Part shown: positions 8,612 to 16,708 of the stretch, in pieces
How the letters are laid out: every line of letters starts with the position of its first letter
How positions within the stretch are numbered: the first letter of the stretch is position 1
Notes under the pieces: generated by a model
What the model saw: only the letters and a program-made list of their open reading frames with translations
Databases searched by the model: none
What the model was told of the DNA's origin: nothing
Made by a program: the position numbers and the translations under genes
Source: an uncultured Prevotellaceae bacterium
Lineage (GTDB): Bacteria > Bacteroidota > Bacteroidia > Bacteroidales > Bacteroidaceae
Direction of reading: 5' to 3'
Length of the DNA stretch: 64,000 nucleotides
NCBI GenBank assembly: GCA_902778255.1
Contig: CACYXD010000014.1
Coordinates: forward strand, 124,001 to 188,000

Positions 8612-8639
8612 AGTTTCAAGATCCTAGTTTCATGTTTCA
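8612..8639. repeat. Heptanucleotide array AGTTTCA
   Basis: Four consecutive 7-mers: AGTTTCA, AGATCCT, AGTTTCA, TGTTTCA. It is intergenic. Confidence 0.75.
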
Positions 8640-8683
8640 AGAAGAACACAGACGACTCGAATGGAACGGGATTGATTATTTTA

Positions 8684-8893
8684 TCACTTCTCATCCTTCT
8701 CTTTCGCAACCTCTATAGAAAAAAATGATTCACAATCCTCGCCTCCACAGAACTTATCTTGGAATTTTTTGATGAACACAGGCTTTGACTTGTCTGTCAG
8801 CATCAATGTATCCATATCCTGAGCAACGGGTATAATGAACAATCTACGCGGAAAGTTCTCATTGATACTGATATGAAACAAGTTCATATTCAT
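8684..8893 (-). CDS. Small hypothetical protein
   Basis: This is a 69-residue ORF starting MNMNLFHISINENFPRRLFI with a lysine-rich acidic tail. It has two nearby cysteines (FCGGEDCESF) but no recognised family. It lies between the repeat-rich gap and a REP palindrome (8921-8934), downstream of the nuclease-like gene on the same strand. Codon use looks ordinary, but there is no independent support such as a promoter. It could be a decayed fragment of a longer gene. Confidence 0.35.
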   Translation of the reverse strand: MNMNLFHISINENFPRRLFIIPVAQDMDTLMLTDKSKPVFIKKFQDKFCGGEDCESFFSIEVAKEKDEK

Positions 8894-8914
8894 CTCTGAA
8901 GATACTGTCGCATG

Positions 8915-8938
8915 ACAAGGGACAGGTACCTGTCATAG
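8915..8938. repeat. REP-like palindrome
   Basis: The 14-bp perfect palindrome GACAGGTACCTGTC (8921-8934) is preceded by GACAAGG. It overlaps the stop of the nuclease-like gene at 8933. The same core with one change occurs at 10737-10750. Confidence 0.7.
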
Positions 8939-9454
8939 TGGATCATAGGTCAAGGACTTTGCATGACACAATTCTTTTACCTTTAATTCCTTGTGATTCT
9001 TTCGGAGCTTTAACCACGCAGAACGATAAGAGGAATTATTCGAGGGAAAATGACTGAAAACTATGGCCGCAATGACTTTATTGATAGTGGTTGTGCGAAA
9101 GTAGCCACCTTGCTTGAAAGTTGTTATTGTCTGATCGATTTGTTTAACTGCATGGCCAATATCTACTCCTTTTAATTCAACAAAGATAGCAGTATCCACT
9201 TTGGCTTGTTCTCCATCAATTCTTTTATACTCGAAGAAATAATCACATTTGAGATGATTTGAATTATTATCAAACCACTTGTCTATCATGTACTTATTGA
9301 CATCGTTAACATTATTACAGTTAATACAGAAACGTCGGTGGTTTTCTTCCACGACAAAACGAGCATTACAATGACAAGCAGAGCGTTTAAGACGCTCGTT
9401 GAATGTGATCTGAGAAGGGAAAGATGGCTTTCCAGAAAAACAATTACAACTCAT
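8933..9454 (-). CDS. Putative PD-(D/E)xK-type nuclease partner of an ATPase
   Basis: The 173-residue protein has an N-terminal cysteine-rich part (MSCNCFSGK, SACHCNARF, FCINCNN), which could hold zinc. Its central region reads KCDYFFEY, then VDTAIFVELKGVD and KQIDQTI. The Asp, ExK (VELKG) and a downstream Gln match the core of PD-(D/E)xK nucleases. Its start overlaps the end of the ATPase gene by 11 bp, so the two are coupled. ATPase-nuclease pairs of this arrangement (Septu- and Gabija-like in logic) are typical phage-defence modules. This pair is not an obvious match to those, since Septu uses an HNH partner. Function is inferred from motif and context. Confidence 0.65.
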   Translation of the reverse strand: MSCNCFSGKPSFPSQITFNERLKRSACHCNARFVVEENHRRFCINCNNVNDVNKYMIDKWFDNNSNHLKCDYFFEYKRIDGEQAKVDTAIFVELKGVDIGHAVKQIDQTITTFKQGGYFRTTTINKVIAAIVFSHFPSNNSSYRSAWLKLRKNHKELKVKELCHAKSLTYDPL

Positions 9455-10688
9455 CTTCTATATCCAACAATCTACTAAATATCTGACTGGTTTCATTGGA
9501 AGCCTGATCTATGTTTATAGCACCAGTTAAACGGTTCTCAACATCTCTAATATCAACTACTGTTCCATCATCACTAAATCCATAAGAAGCCACTTCTTCG
9601 AAATCAATAAATTCATTCTTACTTACTACTTTTGTTATTTCTTTCTGCAAATCCTTCTTTTCTTTCGCTTTTTTATAGATTTCGTTAGCAAGAATCATAT
9701 TATCAATAACAGAAAGTATATAAGGGCTATGTGTAGTAAACACAATATTACACTTCTTCTGGTGGTTCATCCCAGCGATAATCTTACGAATAAGAGCAAC
9801 TTGTTGAGTCGGGAACAAATTGAGTTCCGGCTCTTCGATAACAATGTGCTCATGCTGCATATGCTGGTTAAATACTGACTGTAATACTGCCCACAGGGGT
9901 ATAACCGACTGTAGGCCGCTTGAAGCATGAAGAAAGTCAACCTCTGTTTGGTCGTTTAGAATGACTATCTTATCTTCCTCTTTGGAGAATGAGACACGAA
10001 TATTCATAAAATCCATATCAAGATTTTTGAACTTACCCTTCGCTTGCTCATATCGGCTTCCAAATTTTACAATACTTTCAGGAATACTACCGCCAAAACG
10101 AAGTAAAGAGAACACACTTTCCTTCATGATTGAAAGTAGAATGCGCTCTGAGGGTATATAAACTGGATCGTAAACAAAACCTTTTAATGCTCCAAAAATA
10201 AACAGTTGTAGTGAGGCCTGTTTTTCTTTGGATAAATGTTTCAAATCAGCATCATTATCAGAAATTAATATTGAAAACGCACCCAAAAAATCCTTAAGTA
10301 GATGAGGATCGCCTTTCAACCCAGATTTTAGACTTTTTAAAAGTTCAGTATAATCTGTCTTTTGAAGTTCTCGAAGGTCTTCAGAATCATAGTTGGTTTT
10401 AAAAGAGTTTTTCTTTATTATCCAATATGCACTATCCTCTTTAATAGAAATTTCGGTATCGTCCTTAAATACAAAATCAATGTTATACTTTCTTAGCATC
10501 TTTTCAAATGATGCAAAGTCACCATCGGCTATCACTCGGAAATCGAACTCATGCGATATAGTAATCAACTTGGCAGCAACACTTTTTCCACTGGAAGTGC
10601 GACCAATGAAAAAATTATATCGGCGTGTTTCAATAGTTGCATTACGAATAGGGCCGAAATTAGTTATTTTGAATAATGTATTACTCAT
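9444..10688 (-). CDS. AAA_21/OLD-like ABC-type ATPase
   Basis: This 414-residue soluble ATPase belongs to the RecF/SMC/ABC-type group. Walker A is GRTSSGKS near residues 29-36, the signature region is HASSGLQSVIPLW, Walker B is HIVIEEPELNLFP, and the His switch is FTTHSPYIL. No TOPRIM domain follows, unlike OLD nucleases, so catalysis is probably in the overlapping partner gene. Such ATPases sense DNA ends or phage proteins in several defence systems. The gene lies between RAYT copy 2 and its partner, with a REP palindrome 37 bp upstream of the start. No clear -7 box was found ahead of it. Confidence 0.85.
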   Translation of the reverse strand: MSNTLFKITNFGPIRNATIETRRYNFFIGRTSSGKSVAAKLITISHEFDFRVIADGDFASFEKMLRKYNIDFVFKDDTEISIKEDSAYWIIKKNSFKTNYDSEDLRELQKTDYTELLKSLKSGLKGDPHLLKDFLGAFSILISDNDADLKHLSKEKQASLQLFIFGALKGFVYDPVYIPSERILLSIMKESVFSLLRFGGSIPESIVKFGSRYEQAKGKFKNLDMDFMNIRVSFSKEEDKIVILNDQTEVDFLHASSGLQSVIPLWAVLQSVFNQHMQHEHIVIEEPELNLFPTQQVALIRKIIAGMNHQKKCNIVFTTHSPYILSVIDNMILANEIYKKAKEKKDLQKEITKVVSKNEFIDFEEVASYGFSDDGTVVDIRDVENRLTGAINIDQASNETSQIFSRLLDIEDEL

Positions 10689-10727
10689 TATTAATGTATA
10701 TTAATCCTTATTTCAATTTTTTTGAAT

Positions 10728-10759
10728 ATGACAAGGGACAGGTACGTGTCATAGGGGGA
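10728..10759. repeat. REP-like palindrome at the 3' end of RAYT copy 2
   Basis: GACAGGTACGTGTC (10737-10750) is a near palindrome preceded by GACAAGG. It lies 4 bp past the RAYT copy 2 stop, mirroring the REP beside copy 1. Confidence 0.7.
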
Positions 10760-10763
10760 CAAG

Positions 10764-11564
10764 CTATGTTCTTACGAACTGGATGATTCCCCTGCTGATG
10801 CCTGTCAGCCGTTCCAACTGGCGCACTGAGGCTCCAAGTTCTCGCAACTGCCCTAACGTCTCGCGTTGTAATTGTCTTTCTAATTTTTGAAAATCACTGC
10901 TGCAGGTTACTCCTGCAAGTTTTATTATCTCTTGCCACACCTGATCGTCTGAGAGTCTCAGCCGTGGTCGTTCATTCTCGTTGTCCAGAAAGTTGTAATC
11001 GTCGGGCAAAGGGTCGTTGACCCAAGCCTCAAGGTCGTTGAGGGGTATTCTGTTCAATACCGTCCGTGTATCACATACCTGGAATGCAGGATCTACCGTA
11101 CCCTGGTATTCGCCCCAACTGCTGTATTCGTAGTCTTTTACCTTCTCAACTATACCTGCCTTCAGCGGGTTCTGGTGGATATACCGCAGCAACACCGTAA
11201 AATAGGCCATATCGTTGACTGGCTCGCTCTTGAAGCGTTCCTTAAAGAGGTGGCCATCGCGCAGGTACTTATGATTATAATAGTAAACGTAGCTACTGGC
11301 CAGACGCTTGACAACTTCGCCTATCTGCTCGTTGCGCTCACGAATGAGCAAATGGAAGTGATTGGACATGAGGCAATAGGCATATATGGTGCAACTGGTG
11401 CCACAAGGCAGGCCCATGTCATCATACTGAACACGAACCCTGTCAAGGGTTGTCATGAACTGGTAATAGTCCTCAGCATCCTCGAATATGTTCTGGTGAT
11501 TGATGCCTCGCATCATCACATGATGGATGCCTGTGCCTGAGGGTTTACGTGACTGTCGGGGCAT
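10764..11564 (-). CDS. REP-associated tyrosine transposase (RAYT), copy 2
   Basis: This 266-residue Y1 transposase of the TnpA_REP type begins MPRQSRKPSGTGIHHVMMRG. It has the HUH motif in MSNHFHLLI, the ERFKSEPV block and LRYIHQNPLKAG. It keeps the C-terminal helix-turn-helix (VRQLERLTGISRGIIQ) that copy 1 has lost by frameshift, so this copy looks functional. RAYTs bind and cleave REP hairpins, and several REP-like palindromes lie nearby (7298, 8921, 10737, 13476). It starts 6 bp after the end of the three-gene TIGR04255 module on the same strand and is probably transcribed with it. Copies 1 and 2 are diverged, so this is not a recent duplication. Confidence 0.92.
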   Translation of the reverse strand: MPRQSRKPSGTGIHHVMMRGINHQNIFEDAEDYYQFMTTLDRVRVQYDDMGLPCGTSCTIYAYCLMSNHFHLLIRERNEQIGEVVKRLASSYVYYYNHKYLRDGHLFKERFKSEPVNDMAYFTVLLRYIHQNPLKAGIVEKVKDYEYSSWGEYQGTVDPAFQVCDTRTVLNRIPLNDLEAWVNDPLPDDYNFLDNENERPRLRLSDDQVWQEIIKLAGVTCSSDFQKLERQLQRETLGQLRELGASVRQLERLTGISRGIIQFVRT

Positions 11565-11570
11565 TAAGGG

Positions 11571-12188
11571 TTATTCTGCTACCGCTCCTCTATTTACACC
11601 TTCGCGTATACGGGAAAGGTGAATTGAAAGTTTGAACACAAACAGATAAAAACCATAATCACTCAAGGAGAACAGCCTTCTTGCTTGTACTGTATTTCTA
11701 TCAATATATTTTTGACTTACATGTAGCAACCTATCAAGAAAGACTACTGACTCGCCAAGTTCTCCAATGGATGGTAAATAGAACATGCTTGACACTTTCT
11801 GGGCCTTTACATCAGCAATGTGGTTCTTTATCTTCTCTTCTGAAGCACCGTATTGCAGCAACACCTTTATATAATTATTCAATTGAACAATAGGGGTGTA
11901 CAACATTGTAGTAGGATATAACCTCGTATTATTCAAATCCATGTCACAAGTGTTTGACACTATCATACAGGGGCGCTGCTTTACTCCTAAGCCCAAATTC
12001 TCTATATTGACAACAGGTATGTCACTCAATGCATCACCTTGATAGATAATGTCGGGCTCAAGCCCTATAGTAAACATGCGTTTATCAATATTTGCAGGAA
12101 AATCACGCAGTTGGGATATAAGTTGGTCGTAATTCTCTGCTGAAAGGTATTTAGGTAGATAGACTCTCAGGTCATCAAGTGGCATCAT
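11571..12188 (-). CDS. Unknown protein of TIGR04255-associated module
   Basis: This 205-residue soluble protein carries IYQGDALSDIPVV followed by PCMIVSNTCDMD. The QGD and SNTCD motifs recur, as far as I recall, in uncharacterised proteins of genomic islands, but no function is known to me. It starts on ATGA overlap (12185-12188) with the preceding 108-residue gene. RAYT copy 2 follows after 6 bp. The conserved Cys-Asp could be an active or metal-binding site. No signal peptide is present. Confidence 0.65.
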   Translation of the reverse strand: MMPLDDLRVYLPKYLSAENYDQLISQLRDFPANIDKRMFTIGLEPDIIYQGDALSDIPVVNIENLGLGVKQRPCMIVSNTCDMDLNNTRLYPTTMLYTPIVQLNNYIKVLLQYGASEEKIKNHIADVKAQKVSSMFYLPSIGELGESVVFLDRLLHVSQKYIDRNTVQARRLFSLSDYGFYLFVFKLSIHLSRIREGVNRGAVAE

Positions 12189-12511
12189 AGCATTTCCCAG
12201 AAATGTTCATCAACTATCTGCTGTATGTCAGGATCAACTCCTGTCATATTGCCAGCCAAATTCTCAGCAAATTGCTTTACTACTTCAACATTAATCACAT
12301 CTGTCATTGAGATACTGCTATTCGATTCTGGCTGTTCGTTATATGAATAATTGACAAATGAGTCCCACTTTCCCGTGAAATCAACACTACTAGAGATGAC
12401 CGACAAATCGTCACCCATCTGCATATCACCATTCAGATTACCCAAAGCCGTCTGAGATACCCCAGTGAGCATTGTGGTAAGAAGGAAACTATATGTATTC
12501 GTCTTATTCAT
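12185..12511 (-). CDS. Small unknown protein of TIGR04255-associated module
   Basis: This 108-residue protein starts MNKTNTYSFLLTTMLTGVSQ. The first 25 residues are mildly hydrophobic but lack a convincing signal-peptide cleavage site. The remainder is polar and acidic. It overlaps the upstream TIGR04255 gene by 8 bp and the downstream gene by 4 bp, so all three are probably translated together. No family is recognised. It might be a small regulatory or immunity component. Confidence 0.55.
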   Translation of the reverse strand: MNKTNTYSFLLTTMLTGVSQTALGNLNGDMQMGDDLSVISSSVDFTGKWDSFVNYSYNEQPESNSSISMTDVINVEVVKQFAENLAGNMTGVDPDIQQIVDEHFWEML

Positions 12512-13220
12512 TGTAAATGGGTTTTAATGAGTCTAACAAGGGTTCTTTCAATAATGAGAAGAAGAGGTTCTTTTCACTTTGATGGGCATTAAAGAGTTCC
12601 TGTTCAATATTGCCTTTGAAATAATCATCAGCATATTCACGTGAGGTATCAATATCTATTAGACTACCGCTTTTTCCATTATAGTGACCATCATTCGCAA
12701 AAGTAAGGCCGTTAATGTATTCACCATCTGTTATTGATGTACGAATATTTAAACTCTTTACTGATTGAGCTCCTATCTTGTCAAAGCCAAATGTCATGGC
12801 CAATTCTGGAGTCACGTCATGGTCAATAAAATTGATATAACGATGACCAAGCCGAGTAATACGGCCTACTGCACCGCTATCAAAAGCTTTATTGAGCACC
12901 TTTATCGCGATGCGAGAGAACTCTTCCCATCCGATGTATGGCATCTTTGAGCTTAGGTTAATGACATCAGAACCTATCTGAATAACGGTCTTTTCCCCCT
13001 CAATACGATATAATGGCTTGAACTTCAGGTTTGGATCACTCATTCGTATAGCTTCCGGAAGCTGTGAAATGGGCAGATTATTAACCGCACCTGGATAATC
13101 GCTGCGTATTTGGTTGTATATGACACCAAAAACAGCACTATTCACAATATTGGTATCAAAACGTACCTCAATAATGCAATCTATCAGTGGGCATTTCTCC
13201 AATCGAATAGGCAGTCTCAT
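12504..13220 (-). CDS. TIGR04255 family protein
   Basis: This 238-residue protein is called from the ATG at 13220. A longer reading back to 13259 would run through the -7 promoter box at 13248-13255, so 13220 is preferred; AAAGGA precedes it. LEKCPLIDCIIEVRFD and, later, IQIGSDVINL and YIGWEEFSRI match the family of sporadically distributed TIGR04255 proteins. These are common in bacterial genomic islands and have no established biochemical role. It is the first gene of a three-gene unit with overlapping reading frames. Horizontal acquisition is likely, given its place among mobile genes. Confidence 0.75.
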   Translation of the reverse strand: MRLPIRLEKCPLIDCIIEVRFDTNIVNSAVFGVIYNQIRSDYPGAVNNLPISQLPEAIRMSDPNLKFKPLYRIEGEKTVIQIGSDVINLSSKMPYIGWEEFSRIAIKVLNKAFDSGAVGRITRLGHRYINFIDHDVTPELAMTFGFDKIGAQSVKSLNIRTSITDGEYINGLTFANDGHYNGKSGSLIDIDTSREYADDYFKGNIEQELFNAHQSEKNLFFSLLKEPLLDSLKPIYNE

Positions 13221-13247
13221 ATCTTTATATCCTTTGTATTGTTTCTG

Positions 13248-13255
13248 CAAATATA
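13248..13255 (-). promoter_or_regulatory. -7 box TATATTTG before TIGR04255 gene
   Basis: TATATTTG on the minus strand fits the Bacteroidetes consensus TAnnTTTG. It lies 28 bp upstream of the ATG at 13220 and decides that start. Confidence 0.6.
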
Positions 13256-13259
13256 GCAA

Positions 13260-13579
13260 TTATTTATCAATAATCTGCTTTTAACACTGATTATTTAAAT
13301 AAAAATGCAATTTATTATCTCTAATTTAACTGTTTTATGCTACAATTAATACTTTTTTCTCCGGATTCTATAGTCCCGTCAGGAGCCGCACTCCTGTCAT
13401 CTATAAGTATTCTACCTGTATTCTATGTGTATTCTTACCCCAACGAAACACAACCTCTAGTGACAAGAGTGACAAGGGACAGACTGTCCCTCTCATCTCC
13501 CTTCCATGTCCCTTGCATCTCCCTTGCAACGAACGATGAAATTCGCAGTTCTTGCTTAACTATTTTTAACCAAATTGAA
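13260..13579. other. Gene-free junction at island edge with palindrome
   Basis: No supported gene is present. GGGACAGACTGTCCC (13476-13490) is a REP-like 7-bp stem with a one-base loop. It is followed by an 11-bp-period tract of CTTGCATCTCC-like units (about 13496-13535). This is the border between the accessory island and the GDP-fucose genes. Confidence 0.6.
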
Positions 13580-14782
13580 TTATGCTTCCAAGCTGTGCTT
13601 GTACCAGTCGAACAACTTCTGGACGCCGTCCTCGATTTCGACCTTGTGAGTCCAGCCGAGGCTGTGGAGCTTGGTGACATCAATGAGTTTGCGCATGGTG
13701 CCATCTGGCTTGCTGGCATCAAACTCTACTGTGCCCTCAAAGCCTACGGCCTTGACAACGAGCTCAGAGAGTTCACGGATAGTGAGTTCCTTGCCAGTGC
13801 CTACATTGATATGACAGTTGCGGATTTCGCCGAGGCTGGGGATATAGCCACCACGGCCTGCACTGTGGTTTCTATCTACTGCACCATCGGTGCTAGCACC
13901 GAAATGAACAGATGAGTATTTCTCGATACCAATGATGTCGCTGAAGTTCACATTCAGCAGCACATGCACTGAGGCATCAGCCATATCCTCACTCCACAGG
14001 AACTCACGCAATGGCTTGCCGGTGCCCCACAATACGACTCGGTTATCAAAAATGCCATATTTGGCGAGTTTTGATAAAACCTCGTCTCGATGTAAGATGT
14101 AAGAAGGCTGATGTAAGAGTAGCCCTTCACCAGTGACGCCTTCGACGGGGCGTTTGTTGAGGTCGATGGCAATCTTGTCCCACTCTCCATCATGTATCAG
14201 CTTCGCCAGATACACCTTACGCATCATGGCGGGCATGACATGGGAGTTCTCCAGGTGGAAGTTATCGTTAGGGCCATAAAGATTGGTGGGCATGACGGCA
14301 ATATAGTTGGTGCCATACTGCAGGTTGTAGCTCTCGCACATCTTCAGGCCGGCAATCTTGGCAATGGCATACTCCTCGTTGGTGTACTCCAGGGGGCTGG
14401 TCAGCAGACAGTCCTCCTTCATGGGCTGAGGTGCATTCTTGGGATAGATGCAGGTGGATCCAAGGAAGAGGAGCTTCTTTACGCCATGGGCGTAGGCTTC
14501 GCTGATGACATTGCACTGGATCTTCATGTTCATCATGATGAAGTCGGCACGATAGAGCATATTGGCCATAATACCACCCACAAAGGCAGCAGCCAGGACC
14601 ACTGCATCTGGCTGTTCTTCATCAAAGAACTTCTTGACAGCATACTGGTCTGTCAGGTCCAGCTCCTTGTGGCTGCGGCCCACCAAGTTAGTATACCCTC
14701 TCTGCAAGAGGTTGTTCCAAATAGCAGAACCAACCAATCCGTTGTGGCCTGCAACATATATCTTACTTTCTTTACTTAACAT
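13580..14782 (-). CDS. fcl: GDP-L-fucose synthase
   Basis: Fcl converts GDP-4-keto-6-deoxymannose, the product of Gmd, to GDP-L-fucose by epimerisation and NADPH reduction. The start is ATG 14782 (MLSKESKIYVAGHNGLVGSA); the 14 codons upstream are not family-like. Present are the Rossmann motif GHNGLVGSA, the LGSTCIYP serine region, YAIAK (YxxxK), LWGTGKPLREF and the C-terminal GGYIPSLGEIRNCHINVGTGKE block. Between RPVEG and LAKYGI there is an insertion of about 12 residues (LLLHQPSYILHRD) relative to my memory of Bacteroides Fcl. It is encoded by a 7-bp-period array at 14089-14116. It is the distal gene of gmd - GxxExxY - fcl. GDP-fucose would feed surface glycan synthesis. Confidence 0.95.
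   Translation of the reverse strand: MLSKESKIYVAGHNGLVGSAIWNNLLQRGYTNLVGRSHKELDLTDQYAVKKFFDEEQPDAVVLAAAFVGGIMANMLYRADFIMMNMKIQCNVISEAYAHGVKKLLFLGSTCIYPKNAPQPMKEDCLLTSPLEYTNEEYAIAKIAGLKMCESYNLQYGTNYIAVMPTNLYGPNDNFHLENSHVMPAMMRKVYLAKLIHDGEWDKIAIDLNKRPVEGVTGEGLLLHQPSYILHRDEVLSKLAKYGIFDNRVVLWGTGKPLREFLWSEDMADASVHVLLNVNFSDIIGIEKYSSVHFGASTDGAVDRNHSAGRGGYIPSLGEIRNCHINVGTGKELTIRELSELVVKAVGFEGTVEFDASKPDGTMRKLIDVTKLHSLGWTHKVEIEDGVQKLFDWYKHSLEA
14089..14116. repeat. In-frame heptad array inside fcl
   Basis: Four 7-mers: GATGTAA, GATGTAA, GAAGGCT, GATGTAA. They match the intergenic arrays at 8470-8519 and encode the extra HQPSYILH loop of Fcl. Confidence 0.8.
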
Positions 14783-14823
14783 CGTATATTCTTCTTTTTC
14801 TACATCGAAATACTCGAAAAACA

Positions 14824-15198
14824 CTAATACCGAACTATGCGTTCGGGTTTTACCTTTTGAGCGTTGAAGTTCACGAGCAGTCCTAACTTATAGCCGGTTA
14901 TGGCTAAATAATTAATGACTTGTGCTTCGTGAACTGGAAGAAGTTCATCGACGGCTTTTAGTTCTACGACTATTTTGTCGTAACATACAAAGTCAGCAAT
15001 GTACTTCTGTTCGAGCTCCTCACCCTTATACATAATGGTGAAGCTCTTTTCACGCTCAAACGGAATACCCTGAAGTTTTAGTTCCTTTTCGAGGGCTTCT
15101 TGGTAAACCTTTTCCAAGAGCCCAGGGCCTAATTCTTTGTGAACCTCGTAAATGGCACCTGTAATCTTGTATGACTCCTCAGGGTATAACAACGACAT
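14824..15198 (-). CDS. GxxExxY family protein
   Basis: This 124-residue protein has the family signature GPGLLEKVYQEALEKEL (GxxExxY) and VELKAVDELLPVHEAQVINYL, which carries ExK and a downstream Gln. The family is related to PD-(D/E)xK nucleases. It is common in Bacteroidetes, often as a single gene inside polysaccharide loci, and has no proven function. It lies between gmd and fcl, 41 bp upstream of the fcl start. It has no signal peptide. A role in glycan synthesis is unlikely from its fold; it may be a passenger gene. Confidence 0.9.
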   Translation of the reverse strand: MSLLYPEESYKITGAIYEVHKELGPGLLEKVYQEALEKELKLQGIPFEREKSFTIMYKGEELEQKYIADFVCYDKIVVELKAVDELLPVHEAQVINYLAITGYKLGLLVNFNAQKVKPERIVRY

Positions 15199-15435
15199 GC
15201 TTATTCTACTTTTATTTTATTTCAACATCGAAAGGCTCGGAAAACTCTAATAGTTCAGTGATAGATTCTGTCAGATGATGAGTTTTATTTTGTTTGAAGC
15301 ATCTTGAAAGCAAGCTTTCAGAAGTGCTTCCAATAAAATCAAACCTTTATTCAGAACGTGTTCGGAATAAAGCAGACCTATGGTCTGTCACCTGAAAGAA
15401 TCATTTTCGTTTATTTCGTGTTTTTAGATGTTCAA

Positions 15436-16542
15436 TTACTTAACGATGCCCTTTTCAAGATACTCAGCAAGATTTGTTCTTACTTTTGCAGCAGCACCTT
15501 CAGCAGCAACCTTGGCAATATCACTCTCAACCATTATCTTTACAAGCTCTTCGAAGGAAGTCTTGTTAGGGTTCCAGCCCAACTTAGCTTTTGCCTTAGT
15601 GGGGTCGCCCCAAAGGTTCACAACGTCCGTCGGTCTGTAGAAGTCTTCGCTGACGGCTACCACGGTCTTGCCAATCAAGGCGTCAGGACCGCTGACAACA
15701 ATACCCTTCTCATTGATGCCTTCGCCCTCAAACTTGAGCTCGATACCAGCGTGCTTGAAAGCAAGCTGGGTGAACTCGCGGACACTGTGCTGCACACCGG
15801 TGGCAATCACGAAGTCCTCGGGACGGTCCTGCTGCAGAATCAGCCACATACACTCTACATAATCCTTGGCATAGCCCCAGTCGCGAAGGCTGTCCATATT
15901 GCCCAGGTAGAGGCAGTCTTGCAGGCCCTGGCTGATGCGGGCAGCGGCAAGGGTGATCTTACGGGTGACGAAGGTCTCGCCACGACGTTCAGACTCGTGG
16001 TTGAATAGGATACCGGAGCAGCAATACATATTGTAAGCCTCGCGGTACTCCTTCACAATCCAGAAACCATACTGTTTTGCTACAGCATATGGGCTGTAGG
16101 GATGGAAAGGTGTATTCTCGTTCTGAGGAACCTCCTCGACCTTACCATAAAGCTCTGAAGTAGAAGCCTGATAGATACGGCATTTGTCGGTCAATCCTAA
16201 CTGTCGAACAGCCTCCAAGATACGAAGTACGCCCACAGCATCCACATCAGCCGTGAACTCAGGAGAATCGAAGCTGACCTGCACATGGCTCTGTGCAGCC
16301 AAGTTATATATCTCGTCTGGGCGTACCTTTCCAATCACACCCAACACACTCATTGAGTCACCCAGATCTGCATAGTGCAGATGGAAGTGGGGTGTGCCCT
16401 CGAGGTGGGCGATACGCTCACGGAAGTCGACACTGGAACGACGTATCGTGCCATGAACATCATAACCTTTTTCTAACAAAAACTCGGCCAGGTAAGAACC
16501 ATCTTGGCCAGTAATACCAGTAATAAGTGCTGTTTTATTCAT
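15436..16542 (-). CDS. gmd: GDP-mannose 4,6-dehydratase
   Basis: Gmd makes GDP-4-keto-6-deoxy-D-mannose from GDP-mannose with bound NADP, the first step to GDP-fucose. The 368 residues match the family. [19 protein letters not shown] opens the Rossmann fold, RRSSVDF follows, and [16 protein letters not shown] and [11 protein letters not shown] (YxxxK) give the catalytic residues. The C-terminal [18 protein letters not shown] block is also typical. The gene is followed by GxxExxY and fcl. Between gmd and GxxExxY lies 237 bp with a TTTATTC/GAATAAA inverted repeat near 15350-15380. Confidence 0.97.
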   Translation of the reverse strand: MNKTALITGITGQDGSYLAEFLLEKGYDVHGTIRRSSVDFRERIAHLEGTPHFHLHYADLGDSMSVLGVIGKVRPDEIYNLAAQSHVQVSFDSPEFTADVDAVGVLRILEAVRQLGLTDKCRIYQASTSELYGKVEEVPQNENTPFHPYSPYAVAKQYGFWIVKEYREAYNMYCCSGILFNHESERRGETFVTRKITLAAARISQGLQDCLYLGNMDSLRDWGYAKDYVECMWLILQQDRPEDFVIATGVQHSVREFTQLAFKHAGIELKFEGEGINEKGIVVSGPDALIGKTVVAVSEDFYRPTDVVNLWGDPTKAKAKLGWNPNKTSFEELVKIMVESDIAKVAAEGAAAKVRTNLAEYLEKGIVK

Positions 16543-16582
16543 ATATATAGTGATTTAAATTTCGAATACAGATGGTGCATTT

Positions 16583-16655
16583 CCCAGCGGAGAAGCGCAG
16601 GGAACAGTGGAAGCGGAAAAGCGCGAGGCACATATCCCAGCGGAGAAGCGCAGGG
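16583..16655. repeat. Two copies of a CCAGCG-loop-CGC hairpin repeat
   Basis: CCCAGCGGAGAAGCGCAGGG occurs at 16583-16602 and again at 16636-16655, with a degenerate copy between. The same element, CCAGCGGAGAAGCGCTGG, lies inside the lipoprotein gene at 18139-18156. Confidence 0.75.
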
Positions 16656-16708
16656 CACAGAGGGGCAGGACCGAGAGGGGTGCCTGCGGGGACCTGCCCC
16701 TGAGTTGG

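Larger units (their letters stand above)
8359..8683. other. Gene-free stretch with heptad arrays
   Basis: No supported gene is present. The stretch contains four short arrays with a 7-bp period (8411-8438, 8470-8490, 8499-8519, 8612-8639). Apparent ORFs here are artefacts of the repeats. No tRNA-like fold or -7 box was noticed. Confidence 0.6.

Noticed and set aside
8412..8718. Two plus-strand ORFs in the repeat-rich gap
   Set aside because: They read through heptad arrays, lack family resemblance and have no promoter.
9444..10688. OLD-family nuclease or Septu PtuA
   Set aside because: No TOPRIM domain follows the ATPase and the partner lacks an HNH motif.
7261..11600. Complete composite transposon bounded by the two RAYTs
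   Set aside because: The RAYT copies are diverged and no matching terminal repeats or target duplications were found.
13580..13915. Plus-strand ORF across the end of fcl
   Set aside because: It is the shadow of fcl in another frame with no known domain.
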